Source: an uncultured Oscillospiraceae bacterium (lineage in GTDB: Bacteria > Bacillota > Clostridia > Oscillospirales > Oscillospiraceae). From it: DNA of 64,000 nucleotides. The stretch spans positions 1 through 64,000 of the forward strand of contig CAKTGM010000002.1 in the NCBI GenBank assembly GCA_934561515.1, written 5' to 3'. The first letter of the stretch is position 1. Each line of letters begins with the position of its first letter. Positions 34,336 to 43,241 of this stretch are shown one piece after another. Position numbers and translations under genes: made by a program. The notes beneath the pieces were generated by a model. That model did not search any database, had not been told where the DNA came from, and was given only the letters and a program-made list of their open reading frames with translations.

Positions 34336-35865
34336 TTAAGAGCTAAGAGCAGTGTTCCATTCTTCTAAACTTAAATTTCCTTCTACAGCAAAAAGATACT
34401 TTTCATAGTCCACTTCGTCATACGGCGTGACACCAGTGGTGGAATTGTACCCATAGGTGTTAAAGCCGTGGTACGGATTGCGCAGGAGCTCCGATTCTAG
34501 GTATCCATCTGAAGTCAATTTGGTGTTGCCACCGCCCCAAATGCGCCCGCGATAAGCCGCTGCGTTCTCGCCGCCGGTATAAGAATAAACGGCGGATACA
34601 GATTCGGCTGATAAGTCACCTACCGATACTACGATTTCCTTTCCATCATTTTCCTCGGGATTTAGATCCACACAGGTTAGCTGAACGTAGAGCTCGTCGG
34701 GGAGTTCTGAGATACCGGATAAAGGATTTGCGGTGAGAATAGAAGCCGTGCGCCCATCAGGCAACGCCTCGGATATCGTTACGGGGAGCACTTCGTCAGA
34801 AATGACTTCGTTTTCAAAGAGAGTATCTTGTGTGATGGAAGCGAGATAGTCTGCGAGTGGTACTTCTGCGGCGGCAAAGCTTAAAAATTCTTTTCCGCAG
34901 AGGGAGCCATCAGCATTCTGATTGCCAGAGATGACCTCGCACTGAATAGTGCCAGAATCAGCAGCGTACAATCGAACAAGCTCTTTTTCCCAGTCGCCGT
35001 CCAAATCGACATGCATGGTCAGCTCCTGCCCAGTTGCTCTCAACTCTCCTGCATTTGCAATCAAATGATCCTCTGTAACGGCATAAAACAGCAAGGCCTC
35101 ATCAGGATAACGGGTCTCGGTAATCTCAGCCTGATTGCTGTGATACCACCATGCAAAGGCGCCTACAATCAAAAGTACCGCAGCGGCAACCAGACATGGA
35201 AGCCACAATTGAATGGCTCGGGTTTTCAACGCCCGCAAGAGTGCCTCTGCTGTTTGATAGCGGCGCTTGGGAGCAAACTCCGTGCATTTGTGGAGGATAT
35301 GTCGGTAGGGCCGTTTTTCTGCCCGCTTACCTAAAAGTTGCTTCATGGTAACGCCTACGGCATAGATGTCGGCACGAGCATCGGTTTGGGCAAAGCCATA
35401 CTGCTCCGGAGGGGCGTAGCCTTTCGTGCCCAAAAGACGGGTATCACTGTCACTGCTGGGCTTTTCCTCCCGGGCGGCATCGAAATCGATGAGCCGGATA
35501 TGCCCGTCTGCTGCCAGAAGCAGGTTGGAAGGCTTGATGTCACGGTGGAGAATTCCGCGGTTATGGAGAAACACCAGTGCTTCGCACAGTTCTTCCATGA
35601 GGGAAACAACCTGCTTTTCCGGCAATTTGATCTCCGCCAGATTTGCACCGGCTATGTATTCTTCCAACAGTGTAATACTGTCCTGATGTTGCTCTACCCA
35701 TAGGATTTTGGGAAGATAAGGATGTGGGAGAGCTTGCAGCTGCTGATAGATGGAGTGGGAACCCCGCAGCTCCTTGCGGACATAGCGAATTCCGGTGTCT
35801 GGGTCGGTGACCAGTGTCACTACGCTTTTCTCTGAGCGGTGCAGTTCTTTTACTTCCATCAGCAT
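34336..35865 (-). CDS. transmembrane serine/threonine protein kinase
   Basis: A 509-residue eukaryotic-like kinase. Visible elements are YVRKEL (possible ATP Lys, residue 31), LLEEYI hinge, HRDIKPSN catalytic loop (107-114), LIDFDAAR (DFG replaced by DFD, 127-129) and GTKGYAPPEQYG activation segment (146-157). No clear glycine-rich loop is seen. A membrane helix (about 219-240) leads to an extracellular domain of about 270 residues without PASTA repeats. The altered DFG and missing G-loop make activity plausible but not certain. ATG 35865 follows GAGGTGAG; an upstream start at 35889 is less likely. It is in the island, facing an XRE gene. Confidence 0.88.
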   Translation of the reverse strand: MLMEVKELHRSEKSVVTLVTDPDTGIRYVRKELRGSHSIYQQLQALPHPYLPKILWVEQHQDSITLLEEYIAGANLAEIKLPEKQVVSLMEELCEALVFLHNRGILHRDIKPSNLLLAADGHIRLIDFDAAREEKPSSDSDTRLLGTKGYAPPEQYGFAQTDARADIYAVGVTMKQLLGKRAEKRPYRHILHKCTEFAPKRRYQTAEALLRALKTRAIQLWLPCLVAAAVLLIVGAFAWWYHSNQAEITETRYPDEALLFYAVTEDHLIANAGELRATGQELTMHVDLDGDWEKELVRLYAADSGTIQCEVISGNQNADGSLCGKEFLSFAAAEVPLADYLASITQDTLFENEVISDEVLPVTISEALPDGRTASILTANPLSGISELPDELYVQLTCVDLNPEENDGKEIVVSVGDLSAESVSAVYSYTGGENAAAYRGRIWGGGNTKLTSDGYLESELLRNPYHGFNTYGYNSTTGVTPYDEVDYEKYLFAVEGNLSLEEWNTALSS

Positions 35866-35928
35866 TCTTTTCTCACCTCGCAGAGCCATTGTAACATATT
35901 TTGTGACTTTGTGGAGTATCTTTCTCTT

Positions 35929-36477
35929 TCAAGTTTGCCTAACCTTACGGTAGAATGTTGTCTTCGTCATGCGCAGCATCTTCATAGCTTCTGCCGCGCT
36001 GATTCTTCCTTCCTGCCACTGCTTCACGACGGCATCAAAATTCGGCCGTTCAATCGGCTTGCGGCCCCTGTACTTCCCTTCTGCTTTGGCAATGGCAATG
36101 CCTTCCTGCTGACGCTGCAAAATGTATTCCCGTTCCAGCTTGGCGACAGCCCCGAAGACAGTGAGCATAAACTTTCCTGTCGGTGTCGTAGTATCGATTG
36201 CCTCTTTCTTACTGACGAACTCCACACCTTTTTCAGACAGCTTCTCTACCAAATCCAGAAGATCTCGCGTGTTGCGGGCAAAGCGGCTGATGGACTCTAC
36301 AATGACGGTATCTCCCCTGTGGACGTATTCCATCATCTTTTGCAGTTCCGGGCGGTTGGTGCTTTTGCCGCTCATGCGGTCAATATAGACTTCATCGACA
36401 CCGAGAGATTCCATCAGGACTTCCTGCCTCATGGAATTTTGTTCCTGTGTGCTGACGCGGATATATCCGATTCTCAA
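35929..36477 (-). CDS. serine recombinase (resolvase/invertase family)
   Basis: A 182-residue small serine recombinase with the catalytic N terminus MRIGYIRVSTQEQN (Ser9), the arm SISRFARNTRDLLDLV and TPTGKFMLTVFGAVAKLEREY, and a C-terminal HTH (GRISAAEAMKMLRMTKTTFYRKV). Relatives resolve cointegrates or invert DNA segments. No transposase gene accompanies it, and I find no clear res site of paired 28-bp repeats. It is intact and diverges from mntA. Confidence 0.93.
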   Translation of the reverse strand: MRIGYIRVSTQEQNSMRQEVLMESLGVDEVYIDRMSGKSTNRPELQKMMEYVHRGDTVIVESISRFARNTRDLLDLVEKLSEKGVEFVSKKEAIDTTTPTGKFMLTVFGAVAKLEREYILQRQQEGIAIAKAEGKYRGRKPIERPNFDAVVKQWQEGRISAAEAMKMLRMTKTTFYRKVRQT

Positions 36478-36496
36478 AATGCGTCACTCCTTTCGC

Positions 36497-36525
36497 TTGT
36501 AAATTGGTGTTTTTCTTGATATACT
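36497..36525 (+). promoter_or_regulatory. mntA-hepT promoter
   Basis: TTGTAA (36497-36502) and TATACT (36520-36525) are 17 bp apart, about 37 bp upstream of the GTG start of mntA. Confidence 0.55.
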
Positions 36526-36561
36526 ACAGTTAGAAAATCTTTTCGATTGGGGGTGTCCTCC

Positions 36562-36858
36562 GTGAAAACCTATACTCTGGATGAGATTCGGGAAATTGTC
36601 TCCAAGCTTGCAGCGCAGTACGGCGCAAAACGTGTTTATCTGTTTGGCTCTTACGCCCGCGGTGATATGACCGATTCCAGCGATATCGACCTGCGTATTG
36701 ATAAGGGCAGCATTAAGGGCTTTCAGTTAGCGGGACTGCTCCTTGACTTGGAGGACTCCCTTGGGCGCTCCGTGGACTTGGTGCCTACCACCAGCCTTGA
36801 CCAACGCTTTTTGGATTCCATCCGGGATGATGAGGTGCTGCTGTATGAAGCCTCTTGA
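36562..36858 (+). CDS. mntA: MNT-type nucleotidyltransferase antitoxin
   Basis: A 98-residue minimal nucleotidyltransferase with the full catalytic signature G29-S30-x10-D41-x-D43 (GSYARGDMTDSSDID). In characterised pairs MntA AMPylates tyrosine in HepT and so neutralises it. I use GTG 36562, which has GGGGGTG 8 bases upstream; a TTG at 36547 is possible. The 3' end overlaps hepT by 14 bp, so the two are co-translated. Confidence 0.88.
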   Translation: MKTYTLDEIREIVSKLAAQYGAKRVYLFGSYARGDMTDSSDIDLRIDKGSIKGFQLAGLLLDLEDSLGRSVDLVPTTSLDQRFLDSIRDDEVLLYEAS

Positions 36859-37198
36859 CCGAAATATCAGCGTGCTGGAGCATATCGTTTCCTACTGTCA
36901 GCAGATTGAGCAGACAGTGGAGCGATTCGGCAACAGCACCGAGACTTTCCAGAATGACCCCATCTACCGCAACGCTGCCGCTCTCTGCATTCTGCAAATT
37001 GGTGAGTTGGTAGGTAAGCTGACGGACGAGTTCCGGGCGCAGTACCCCGCCGTTCCTTGGCGGCAGATCAAGGCCATGCGGAACATTGTAGCGCACAGCT
37101 ACGGCACCGTTGACCCCGAAACCACTTGGGAGATCATCACGGATGATATTCCCGCATTGAAAAAATATTGCGAAACAATCATCGCCTCGCAGCAATAA
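36845..37198 (+). CDS. hepT: HepT-like RNase toxin
   Basis: A 117-residue HEPN-fold protein. The catalytic motif R79-x4-H84-x-Y86 (RNIVAHSY) is intact, including the Tyr that MntA modifies, so the toxin is probably active. It starts inside mntA at ATG 36845. Such pairs stabilise islands and can act in phage defence; which applies here cannot be read from sequence. Confidence 0.88.
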   Translation: MKPLDRNISVLEHIVSYCQQIEQTVERFGNSTETFQNDPIYRNAAALCILQIGELVGKLTDEFRAQYPAVPWRQIKAMRNIVAHSYGTVDPETTWEIITDDIPALKKYCETIIASQQ

Positions 37199-37204
37199 AC
37201 AAAA

Positions 37205-37275
37205 GTCCCATTAGAGTCCTCTCCGCAGATGGTGCGTACCAAAAGTCGGAAAGCGACCCTAATGGGACCCTTTTT
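37205..37275 (+). terminator. hairpin with large loop and T7 tract after hepT
   Basis: GTCCCATTAG (37205-37214) and CTAATGGGAC (37259-37268) are perfect 10-bp arms over a 44-base loop, followed by CCTTTTTTTGCG. It begins 7 bp after the hepT stop, so it is probably its terminator; the long loop is unusual. Confidence 0.6.
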
Positions 37276-38004
37276 TTGCGTCTCGCTGGGGTATGCCCTA
37301 ACGGGACGCCTTACAGGTACGGCAGGACGAAGATATCACCGTTGACCATGATAAACTGCTCCGGAGTACTGGAACAGGTTCACCGCAGTACGGTGCTGTT
37401 CAAATTCCCGCCGGTTATGCCCAAGAAATGTACGACAACACTGGTTCTGAAGGCACCTAAGACGGAGAGCAGCAACCGAATCGTATATCTTCCCTTAGCC
37501 GTTGTAGAAGAGCTTCGAAAGGTCAAGGAACAGCAGAGGGAGAATAAGGCCCTCTTAGGCGATGAATATAAAGATTATGGATTGGTCGTGGCGCAGATCA
37601 ATGGGAATCCCTATGAACAGAGAGTGATCGACAAGAGCTTCAACAAGCTGATCAGGAAGAATGACCTGCGGCCTGTTGTATTCCACAGCTTGCGCCACAG
37701 CAGCACATCTCTGAAGCTGAAACTGAGCAGCGGTAATATCAAGGCTGTTCAGGGGGATACGGGACACGCTGAGGCCAGAATGGTAACAGACACTTATGCC
37801 CATGGCTTTGACGAGGATAGAAAGCTCATTGCGCATGAAATGGACTCTGGGTTCTTTTCCAAGGTCGGCGGACAAGAGAAGGAGGAGACTGATAACGATG
37901 CGATCAAGAAGTTGAAAATACTGCTTCAGCAGCATCCGGAGTTGTTACCGGATATCCTCGATGCAGCGGCAAAAACCACCGCAAAAACAGGAGAAAAAGG
38001 GTAA
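37270..38004 (+). pseudogene. decayed tyrosine integrase (C-terminal remnant)
   Basis: From about 37378 the frame is a good match to phage-type integrase catalytic domains. It has LKAPKTESSNRIVYLP, the box FHSLRHSSTS with the catalytic H-x-x-R, VQGDTGHAEARMVTDTYAH with His and the presumed Tyr nucleophile, and a charged tail. The SAM-like N-terminal and core-binding domains are absent. Upstream remnants of the catalytic domain (ALQVRQDEDITVDHDKLLR, near 37310-37365) are in another frame and preceded by a stop, so the gene has lost its 5' part and gained frameshifts. The remnant points toward the right attachment site, as expected for the island's original integrase. Confidence 0.8.
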
Positions 38005-38135
38005 ATGTTGGCATTTGTAAGCATATCGCTTGCTATTTGGGTGAATTTAACGTCAGCTTTGTAAGCAAAAATCGCCTGTATATGCAAGCATATTTAGCTA
38101 AAGGAAACTTCGTGGTGCTGAAAGAAAATAAAATG

Positions 38136-38170
38136 AAAAAGCCTTGGAAACGTTATTTTCCAAGGCTTTT

Positions 38171-38171
<1 letters not shown>
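38136..38171 (-). terminator. terminator of the island tRNA-Arg
   Basis: AAAAAGCCTTGGAAA (38136-38150) and TTTCCAAGGCTTTTT (38157-38171) make a 15-bp stem with A/T tracts on both sides. It lies right at the 3' end of the minus-strand tRNA. Confidence 0.85.
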
Positions 38172-38248
<77 letters not shown>

Positions 38249-38293
38249 TTATGTCAATATTCAAATTTGTGTGCTCTTAGGCGGGAGAACTTA

Positions 38294-38307
38294 CTTCCGC
38301 TTAGGAG
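38294..38307. repeat. attachment-site core, right junction
   Basis: Direct 13/14 copy of the left core at 29718-29731, again covering the anticodon loop. A 7-bp inverted repeat (GCGGGAG at 38281-38287, CTTCCGC at 38294-38300) lies on its island side. Confidence 0.75.
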
Positions 38308-38339
38308 GGGGACGCTCTATCCAGCTGAGCTACTGGCGC
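38301..38339 (-). pseudogene. 5' half of host tRNA-Arg(CCU), severed by island insertion
   Basis: On the minus strand: acceptor GCGCCAG, D arm GCTC-AGCTGGATA-GAGC, anticodon-stem 5' side TCCCC and loop CTCCTAA, after which tRNA similarity stops. It pairs with the 3' half at 29687-29731: acceptor 7 bp including one G-U, anticodon stem TCCCC/GGGGA. Alone it cannot form a tRNA. Confidence 0.88.
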
Positions 38340-38358
38340 GTACCAAAGACTATCTTAT

Positions 38359-38388
38359 ATTTTACCCTGCGGTGCAATGGTTTGTCAA
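38359..38388 (-). promoter_or_regulatory. host tRNA-Arg promoter
   Basis: On the minus strand TTGACA (38383-38388) and TAAAAT (38359-38364) are 18 bp apart, about 20 bp upstream of the tRNA 5' half. The transcript now runs through the 5' half into the island tRNA. Confidence 0.7.
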
Positions 38389-38528
38389 TGCCTGATTTGC
38401 ACGCGCGGCGGAAGGAGAAAAGCGCTTGTATTCGGCGCGGCCGTCCGTTATAATGAAGGATAAGACCGCGCAACTGTCCGGCAAAAGCGGACAAAAAGAC
38501 CATATATTCAGTAAAGGACGGTAAAGGT

Positions 38529-40331
38529 ATGGACGGTAAGACGATCCTTCCGCGCAGCGAAGTGCCCGAGGAGTTCACCTGGGACCTGCGCGACGTATTC
38601 GCAAGCGACGAGGCTTGGAACGAAGAGCTGGAAGCGCTCAAGGCCTATCCCGAGCGCCTGAGCGCCTTCGCCGGTACGCTCGGCGAGAGCGCGAAGACCC
38701 TGCTTGCATGGTTCACGCTCGGCGATGAGCTCAACGTGCGCGTGGCCAAGCTCATGGAGTATGCAAGCTGCCGCGGCGATCAGGACCTGGGCAACTCCTT
38801 CTATCAGGCCATGCGCAGCAAGGCTTTTTCCGCGGCAGTCGCGCTCTCGAGCGCCAGCGCGTTTGAAGCAAGCGAGATCATGGACATCTCCGACGAAACG
38901 CTCGCGCGCTTCTACGCCGAAGAGCCGAAGCTCGAGACCTATCGCCGCAACATCGACAAGCTGCGCCGCCGCAAGGCGCACATTCTCTCGCCCGAGTGCG
39001 AGAAGCTGCTCGCCGCCGCCGGCGAGATCGGCGAGAGCCCCAGCCGCACGTTCAGTATGTTCCACAATGCGGACGTGCGCTATCCCGACGTGACCGACGG
39101 CAAGGGCGAGACGCACCAGCTGACCGACGGCACGCTCGTGCCGCTGATGATGAGCGCCGACCGCACGCTGCGCGAGAACGCCTTCAAGGCCTACTACAAG
39201 CGCGCGGGCGAGTTCCGCAACACCTATGCCTCCATGCTCGACGCGCAGTTCAAGCAGCTCAAGTTCTTTGCCGACGCGCGCCATTACGACTCTACGCTCG
39301 AGGCCTCTCTCGACGTGACCGAGGTGCCGACGGCGGTGTACACCAACCTCATCGACGCGGTGCACGGCAACCTCGACAAGATGTATCGCTACGTCGCCCT
39401 GCGCAAGAAGCTCATGGGCTACGACGAGCTGCATATGTACGACGTTTACACCCCCATTGTCCCCGACGCGGACGCCGAGATCACCTATGACGAGGCGAAG
39501 AAAAACGTGCTCGAGGCGCTCGCCGTGCTCGGCAAGGACTATACGGACGTGCTGGAGGAGGGCTTCAACAACCGCTGGGTCGACGTGTATGAGAATACCG
39601 GCAAGCGCGGCGGCGCCTACTGCACCGGCAGCGGCTGGCCTCATCCCTATGTGCTGCTCAACCACAAGGACAACCTTGACTGTATGTTCACCCTCGCCCA
39701 CGAGATGGGCCACGCCATGCACACCTGGCACTCCTGCAAGTATCAGCCGGTGAACACGGCGGAGTATGTCATCTTCGTCGCCGAGGTCGCCTCCACCTGC
39801 AACGAGATTCTCCTGATGCGCCACCTGCTTGGCAAGACGACCGACCGCAAGCAGCGCGCCTACCTCATCAACCACTTCCTCGACCAGTTCAAGGGCACGG
39901 TCTACCGCCAGACGATGTTCGCTGAGTTTGAACTCGAGATGGGCAAGCTCATCGAGAGCGGCGAGGCGCTGACCGCCGATGTGCTGAGCGAGAAGTATCT
40001 GGCGCTCAACAAGCTCTACTTTGGCCCCGACATGGTCTCCGACGATGAGATCGCGCTCGAGTGGACGCGCATCCCGCACTTCTACTACAACTACTATGTC
40101 TTCCAGTATGCGACCAGCTTCTCCGCCGCCGTCGCCATCGCCAACCGCATCCTGCGCGAGGGCGAGAGCGCCGTCAAGGACTATAAGAAGTTCCTCTCCG
40201 GCGGCTGCTCGAAAGAGCCGGTCGAGCTGCTGCGCGACATGGGCGTTGATATGCGCACGCCCGCGCCCATCAACGACGCGCTCTCCCTCTTCGGCGAGCT
40301 GATCGACGAGCTGAGCGAGCTTCTGAACTGA
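38529..40331 (+). CDS. pepF: oligoendopeptidase F
   Basis: A 600-residue M3 family cytosolic zinc peptidase that degrades short peptides. The zinc motif HEMGHAMHTW with the downstream Glu (EVASTCNE) is intact, and the N-terminal PepF domain (WDLRDVFASDEAWNEELEAL) is recognisable. The ATG follows AGGACGGTAAAGGT. It is monocistronic and ends at a strong terminator. Only tRNA remnants separate it from the island. Confidence 0.95.
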   Translation: MDGKTILPRSEVPEEFTWDLRDVFASDEAWNEELEALKAYPERLSAFAGTLGESAKTLLAWFTLGDELNVRVAKLMEYASCRGDQDLGNSFYQAMRSKAFSAAVALSSASAFEASEIMDISDETLARFYAEEPKLETYRRNIDKLRRRKAHILSPECEKLLAAAGEIGESPSRTFSMFHNADVRYPDVTDGKGETHQLTDGTLVPLMMSADRTLRENAFKAYYKRAGEFRNTYASMLDAQFKQLKFFADARHYDSTLEASLDVTEVPTAVYTNLIDAVHGNLDKMYRYVALRKKLMGYDELHMYDVYTPIVPDADAEITYDEAKKNVLEALAVLGKDYTDVLEEGFNNRWVDVYENTGKRGGAYCTGSGWPHPYVLLNHKDNLDCMFTLAHEMGHAMHTWHSCKYQPVNTAEYVIFVAEVASTCNEILLMRHLLGKTTDRKQRAYLINHFLDQFKGTVYRQTMFAEFELEMGKLIESGEALTADVLSEKYLALNKLYFGPDMVSDDEIALEWTRIPHFYYNYYVFQYATSFSAAVAIANRILREGESAVKDYKKFLSGGCSKEPVELLRDMGVDMRTPAPINDALSLFGELIDELSELLN

Positions 40332-40353
40332 TCTCTCCGCGCGATCCGCTGTG

Positions 40354-40390
40354 CGGCCGTCTGCCTTTCCCGGCAGACGGCCGTTTTTTC
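40354..40390 (+). terminator. terminator after pepF
   Basis: CGGCCGTCTGCC (40354-40365) and GGCAGACGGCCG (40372-40383) form a 12-bp stem around TTTCCC, followed by T6. Confidence 0.9.
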
Positions 40391-40522
40391 GTATTTTTCT
40401 GCAAAAAGCACAAAAAATGTTTCAAAAAATCTTGCAAATGACGGAGCATCAGAATATACTATTACAGTTAATGACCTTACAATTAGATTCCCTGCCTCTG
40501 CGGCAGGAAGGAGAGATAGTTT

Positions 40523-42361
40523 ATGCAGAACGAAAAGCTTCGCAACGTAGCCATCATTGCCCACGTTGACCACGGCAAGACCACGCTGGTCGACGAGATG
40601 CTCAAGCAGGGCGGCGTCTACCGCGAAAATCAGGAGGTCGTCGACCGCGTCATGGACTCCAACGACCTTGAGCGCGAGCGCGGCATCACCATCCTTGCCA
40701 AGAATACCGCCATCCGCTACGGCGACACCAAGATCAACATCATCGATACCCCGGGCCATGCCGACTTCGGCGGCGAGGTCGAGCGTATCCTCAAGATGGT
40801 CAACGGCGTCATCCTGCTTGTCGACGCTGCCGAGGGCCCTATGCCGCAGACGCGCTTCGTCCTTTCCCGCGCGCTGGAGCTGGGGCATCGCGTCATCGTC
40901 GTCGTCAACAAGATCGACCGCCCCGACCAGCGCATCCACGAGGTCGTGGACGAGGTGCTTGAGCTTCTGATGGACCTCGACGCAACGCCCGAGCAGCTCG
41001 ACTCTCCGATGCTCTTCTGCTCCGGCCGCAACGGTACGGCCTCCTACTCGCCCGATGTGGCGGGCACGGACTTAAAGCCCCTCTTCGACACCATCCTCGA
41101 GTATATCCCCGCGCCGGAGGCCGACGTGGACGCGCCCTTCCAGATGCTCGTCTCCGCCATCGACTACAGCGAGTATGTCGGCCGTATGGCCATCGGCCGC
41201 ATCGAGCGCGGCACGCTCAAGCAGAACCAGGAGATCGCCGTGTGCAACTACCACGATCCCGATGCTGCGCCCAAGAAGGCTAAGGCCGTCGCCCTCTATG
41301 AGTTTGAGGGCCTTACCAAGAATCCCGTCACCGAGTCCACCGCGGGCAACATCATCTGTCTCTCCGGTATCGGTGATATCACCATCGGCGATACGATCTG
41401 CGCGAGCGAGTGCGTCGAGCCGCTGCCGTTCGTCAAGATCTCCGCGCCCACGGTCGAGATGACCTTCTCCATCAACGATTCCCCCTTCGCCGGGCGCGAG
41501 GGTAAGTTCGTCACCTCCCGCCAGCTGCGCGACCGTCTCCACCGCGAAACGCTCAAGGACGTTTCTCTGCGCGTCACGGAGCTGGATGGCTCGACCGACG
41601 CCTTCAACGTCGCCGGCCGCGGCGAAATGTCGCTCTCCATCCTCATCGAGACGATGCGCCGCGAAGGCTACGAGTTTCAGGTCTCGCCCCCGCGCGTTCT
41701 CTATCAGGAGATCGACGGCAAGAAGTGCGAGCCGATCGAGCGCCTTGTGTGCGACGTGCCGCAGGACTATGTCGGCGCGGTCATTGAAAAGCTTGGCTCC
41801 CGCAAGGGCGACCTCGCCGAGATGACACCCATCGGCAGCCGCATGAAGCTCGAATTCCTCATCCCCGCGCGCGGCCTCTTTGGCTACCGCAACGAGTTCC
41901 TTACCGACACCAAGGGCGAGGGCATCATGGCGAGCGTGTTTGATTCCTACGCGCCCTACAAGGGCGAGCTTGCCCGCCGCAGCACCGGCTCTCTCGTCGC
42001 CTCCGAAACGGGCACGTCCATCACCTACGGCCTCTTCAACGCGCAGGAGCGCGGCGTGCTGTTCATCGGCGCGGGCGTCGATGTGTACGAGGGCATGGTC
42101 GTCGGCCAGTCCCCCAAGCAGGAGGACATCACGGTCAACGTCTGCAAGAAAAAGCAGCTGACGAATATGCGCGCCTCCGGCTCGGACGATGCCCTGCGCC
42201 TCGTCCCGCCCAAGCAGATGAGCCTGGAGCAGAGCCTTGAGTTCCTCGCCGACGACGAGCTGCTCGAGGTCACGCCCAAGACCATCCGCATCCGCAAGAC
42301 GATCCTCAACAAGGAGCTGCGCATGAAGGCAACGCACGGCAACAAGAAGGTTTTGCAGTAA
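40523..42361 (+). CDS. typA: ribosome-associated GTPase TypA/BipA
   Basis: A 612-residue translational GTPase of the EF-G family, needed for 50S assembly and growth under stress. It has G1 AHVDHGKTTL, the switch region RERGITILAKN, G3 DTPGHADFGGEV, G4 NKIDRPDQR, and the BipA-specific C-terminal domain (RKGDLAEM...RGLFGYRNEFLTDTKGEG). The ATG follows AAGGAGAG. Confidence 0.97.
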   Translation: MQNEKLRNVAIIAHVDHGKTTLVDEMLKQGGVYRENQEVVDRVMDSNDLERERGITILAKNTAIRYGDTKINIIDTPGHADFGGEVERILKMVNGVILLVDAAEGPMPQTRFVLSRALELGHRVIVVVNKIDRPDQRIHEVVDEVLELLMDLDATPEQLDSPMLFCSGRNGTASYSPDVAGTDLKPLFDTILEYIPAPEADVDAPFQMLVSAIDYSEYVGRMAIGRIERGTLKQNQEIAVCNYHDPDAAPKKAKAVALYEFEGLTKNPVTESTAGNIICLSGIGDITIGDTICASECVEPLPFVKISAPTVEMTFSINDSPFAGREGKFVTSRQLRDRLHRETLKDVSLRVTELDGSTDAFNVAGRGEMSLSILIETMRREGYEFQVSPPRVLYQEIDGKKCEPIERLVCDVPQDYVGAVIEKLGSRKGDLAEMTPIGSRMKLEFLIPARGLFGYRNEFLTDTKGEGIMASVFDSYAPYKGELARRSTGSLVASETGTSITYGLFNAQERGVLFIGAGVDVYEGMVVGQSPKQEDITVNVCKKKQLTNMRASGSDDALRLVPPKQMSLEQSLEFLADDELLEVTPKTIRIRKTILNKELRMKATHGNKKVLQ

Positions 42362-42366
42362 AAAAG

Positions 42367-42400
42367 AAGAGTGGCAGCCTTGTGGCTGTCACTCTTTTGC
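42367..42400. terminator. convergent terminator typA/DUF2461
   Basis: AAGAGTGGCAGCC (42367-42379) and GGCTGTCACTCTT (42384-42396) pair around TTGT, with one G-U, and are followed by TTGC. An A run on the other side lets it serve the minus-strand gene too. Confidence 0.75.
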
Positions 42401-42409
42401 TTTGTGCCT

Positions 42410-43084
42410 TTATTCCTTTGTCGGCTCGCCGTCGCCCGAGAGCGAATCGAGATAGAGATAGAGCGGCATCAGCTCACGGAAGCCTGCAAGCACCTCCTCC
42501 TTGAGCGAGGGCGTGAAGAGCACGCCCTCGGGGTTGTCGTCGTAGCTGACGGCGATGTTTTTCGCGTTGTACCACGGGTTCAGGAGCTTGCCGACGTCGC
42601 CCTTCGGGCGCTTGAACGCCTCGCCTGCGAGCGCGAAGCGGGATTTATTCAGCTTGCGCACGATTTTTTCGAGCGGTTTCGGATTTGTCTCAATGCGGCG
42701 GCGCAGCTTGGCCATCGTAGCGGAGGAAGCGTCCCAGTAGCCGCAGCCGTAGCTGAAGAAGTTCGGCGCCAGCTCAAAGTAGAGCGCGGGCACGCCCTCA
42801 AAGCGCTCGTGCGGGCGCTCGATCGTGAGCCACAGATGGTCCTTGTACGGCCCGCGGCCGAAGAGCCTGCGCGCGTCGCGGTAGATGCGGCAGACGTGCA
42901 GCCGGAGCGGCTCGTTGGGATACTCCGCGCGGATGGCGTCGAATAGCTCGCTCCCCAGCTCACGCATCGGCCGGTCAACGAGCGCGAGAAACTGCTCCTT
43001 GCGCGGCAGGAACCACTCACGGTTGTTGTTGAATTTGATGCCCCAGAGGAACTCGATGGCCTCCGGTGTAAAGCCCTGAAACAT
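42410..43084 (-). CDS. DUF2461 family protein
   Basis: A 224-residue cytosolic protein. It has the family opening MFQGFTPEAIEFLWGIKFNNNREWF, the motif HVCRIYRDARRLFGRGPYKDHLWLTI and FELAPNFFSYGCGYW. Function is unproven; the family is widespread and conserved across bacteria. The ATG at 43084 is preceded by GAGGTGAAC on the minus strand. No operon partner is evident. Confidence 0.88.
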   Translation of the reverse strand: MFQGFTPEAIEFLWGIKFNNNREWFLPRKEQFLALVDRPMRELGSELFDAIRAEYPNEPLRLHVCRIYRDARRLFGRGPYKDHLWLTIERPHERFEGVPALYFELAPNFFSYGCGYWDASSATMAKLRRRIETNPKPLEKIVRKLNKSRFALAGEAFKRPKGDVGKLLNPWYNAKNIAVSYDDNPEGVLFTPSLKEEVLAGFRELMPLYLYLDSLSGDGEPTKE

Positions 43085-43143
43085 AGTTCACCTCAAATGA
43101 TCGGAAATGTCGCAACGATGGCAGTATACCACCAAAGGCACGA

Positions 43144-43179
43144 AAAAAACAAGAGGGACCCGTCCTTAACGAGTCCCTC
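43144..43179 (-). terminator. gapA terminator
   Basis: GAGGGAC (43153-43159) and GTCCCTC (43173-43179) pair, and the minus strand continues TTGTTTTTTTCG. Confidence 0.7.
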
Positions 43180-43241
43180 CTGCTCAGAGAGGAGCACCGC
43201 CCCCGCCGTGAAGCAACAGGGACAGGGAGAAAAAAGCAAAA

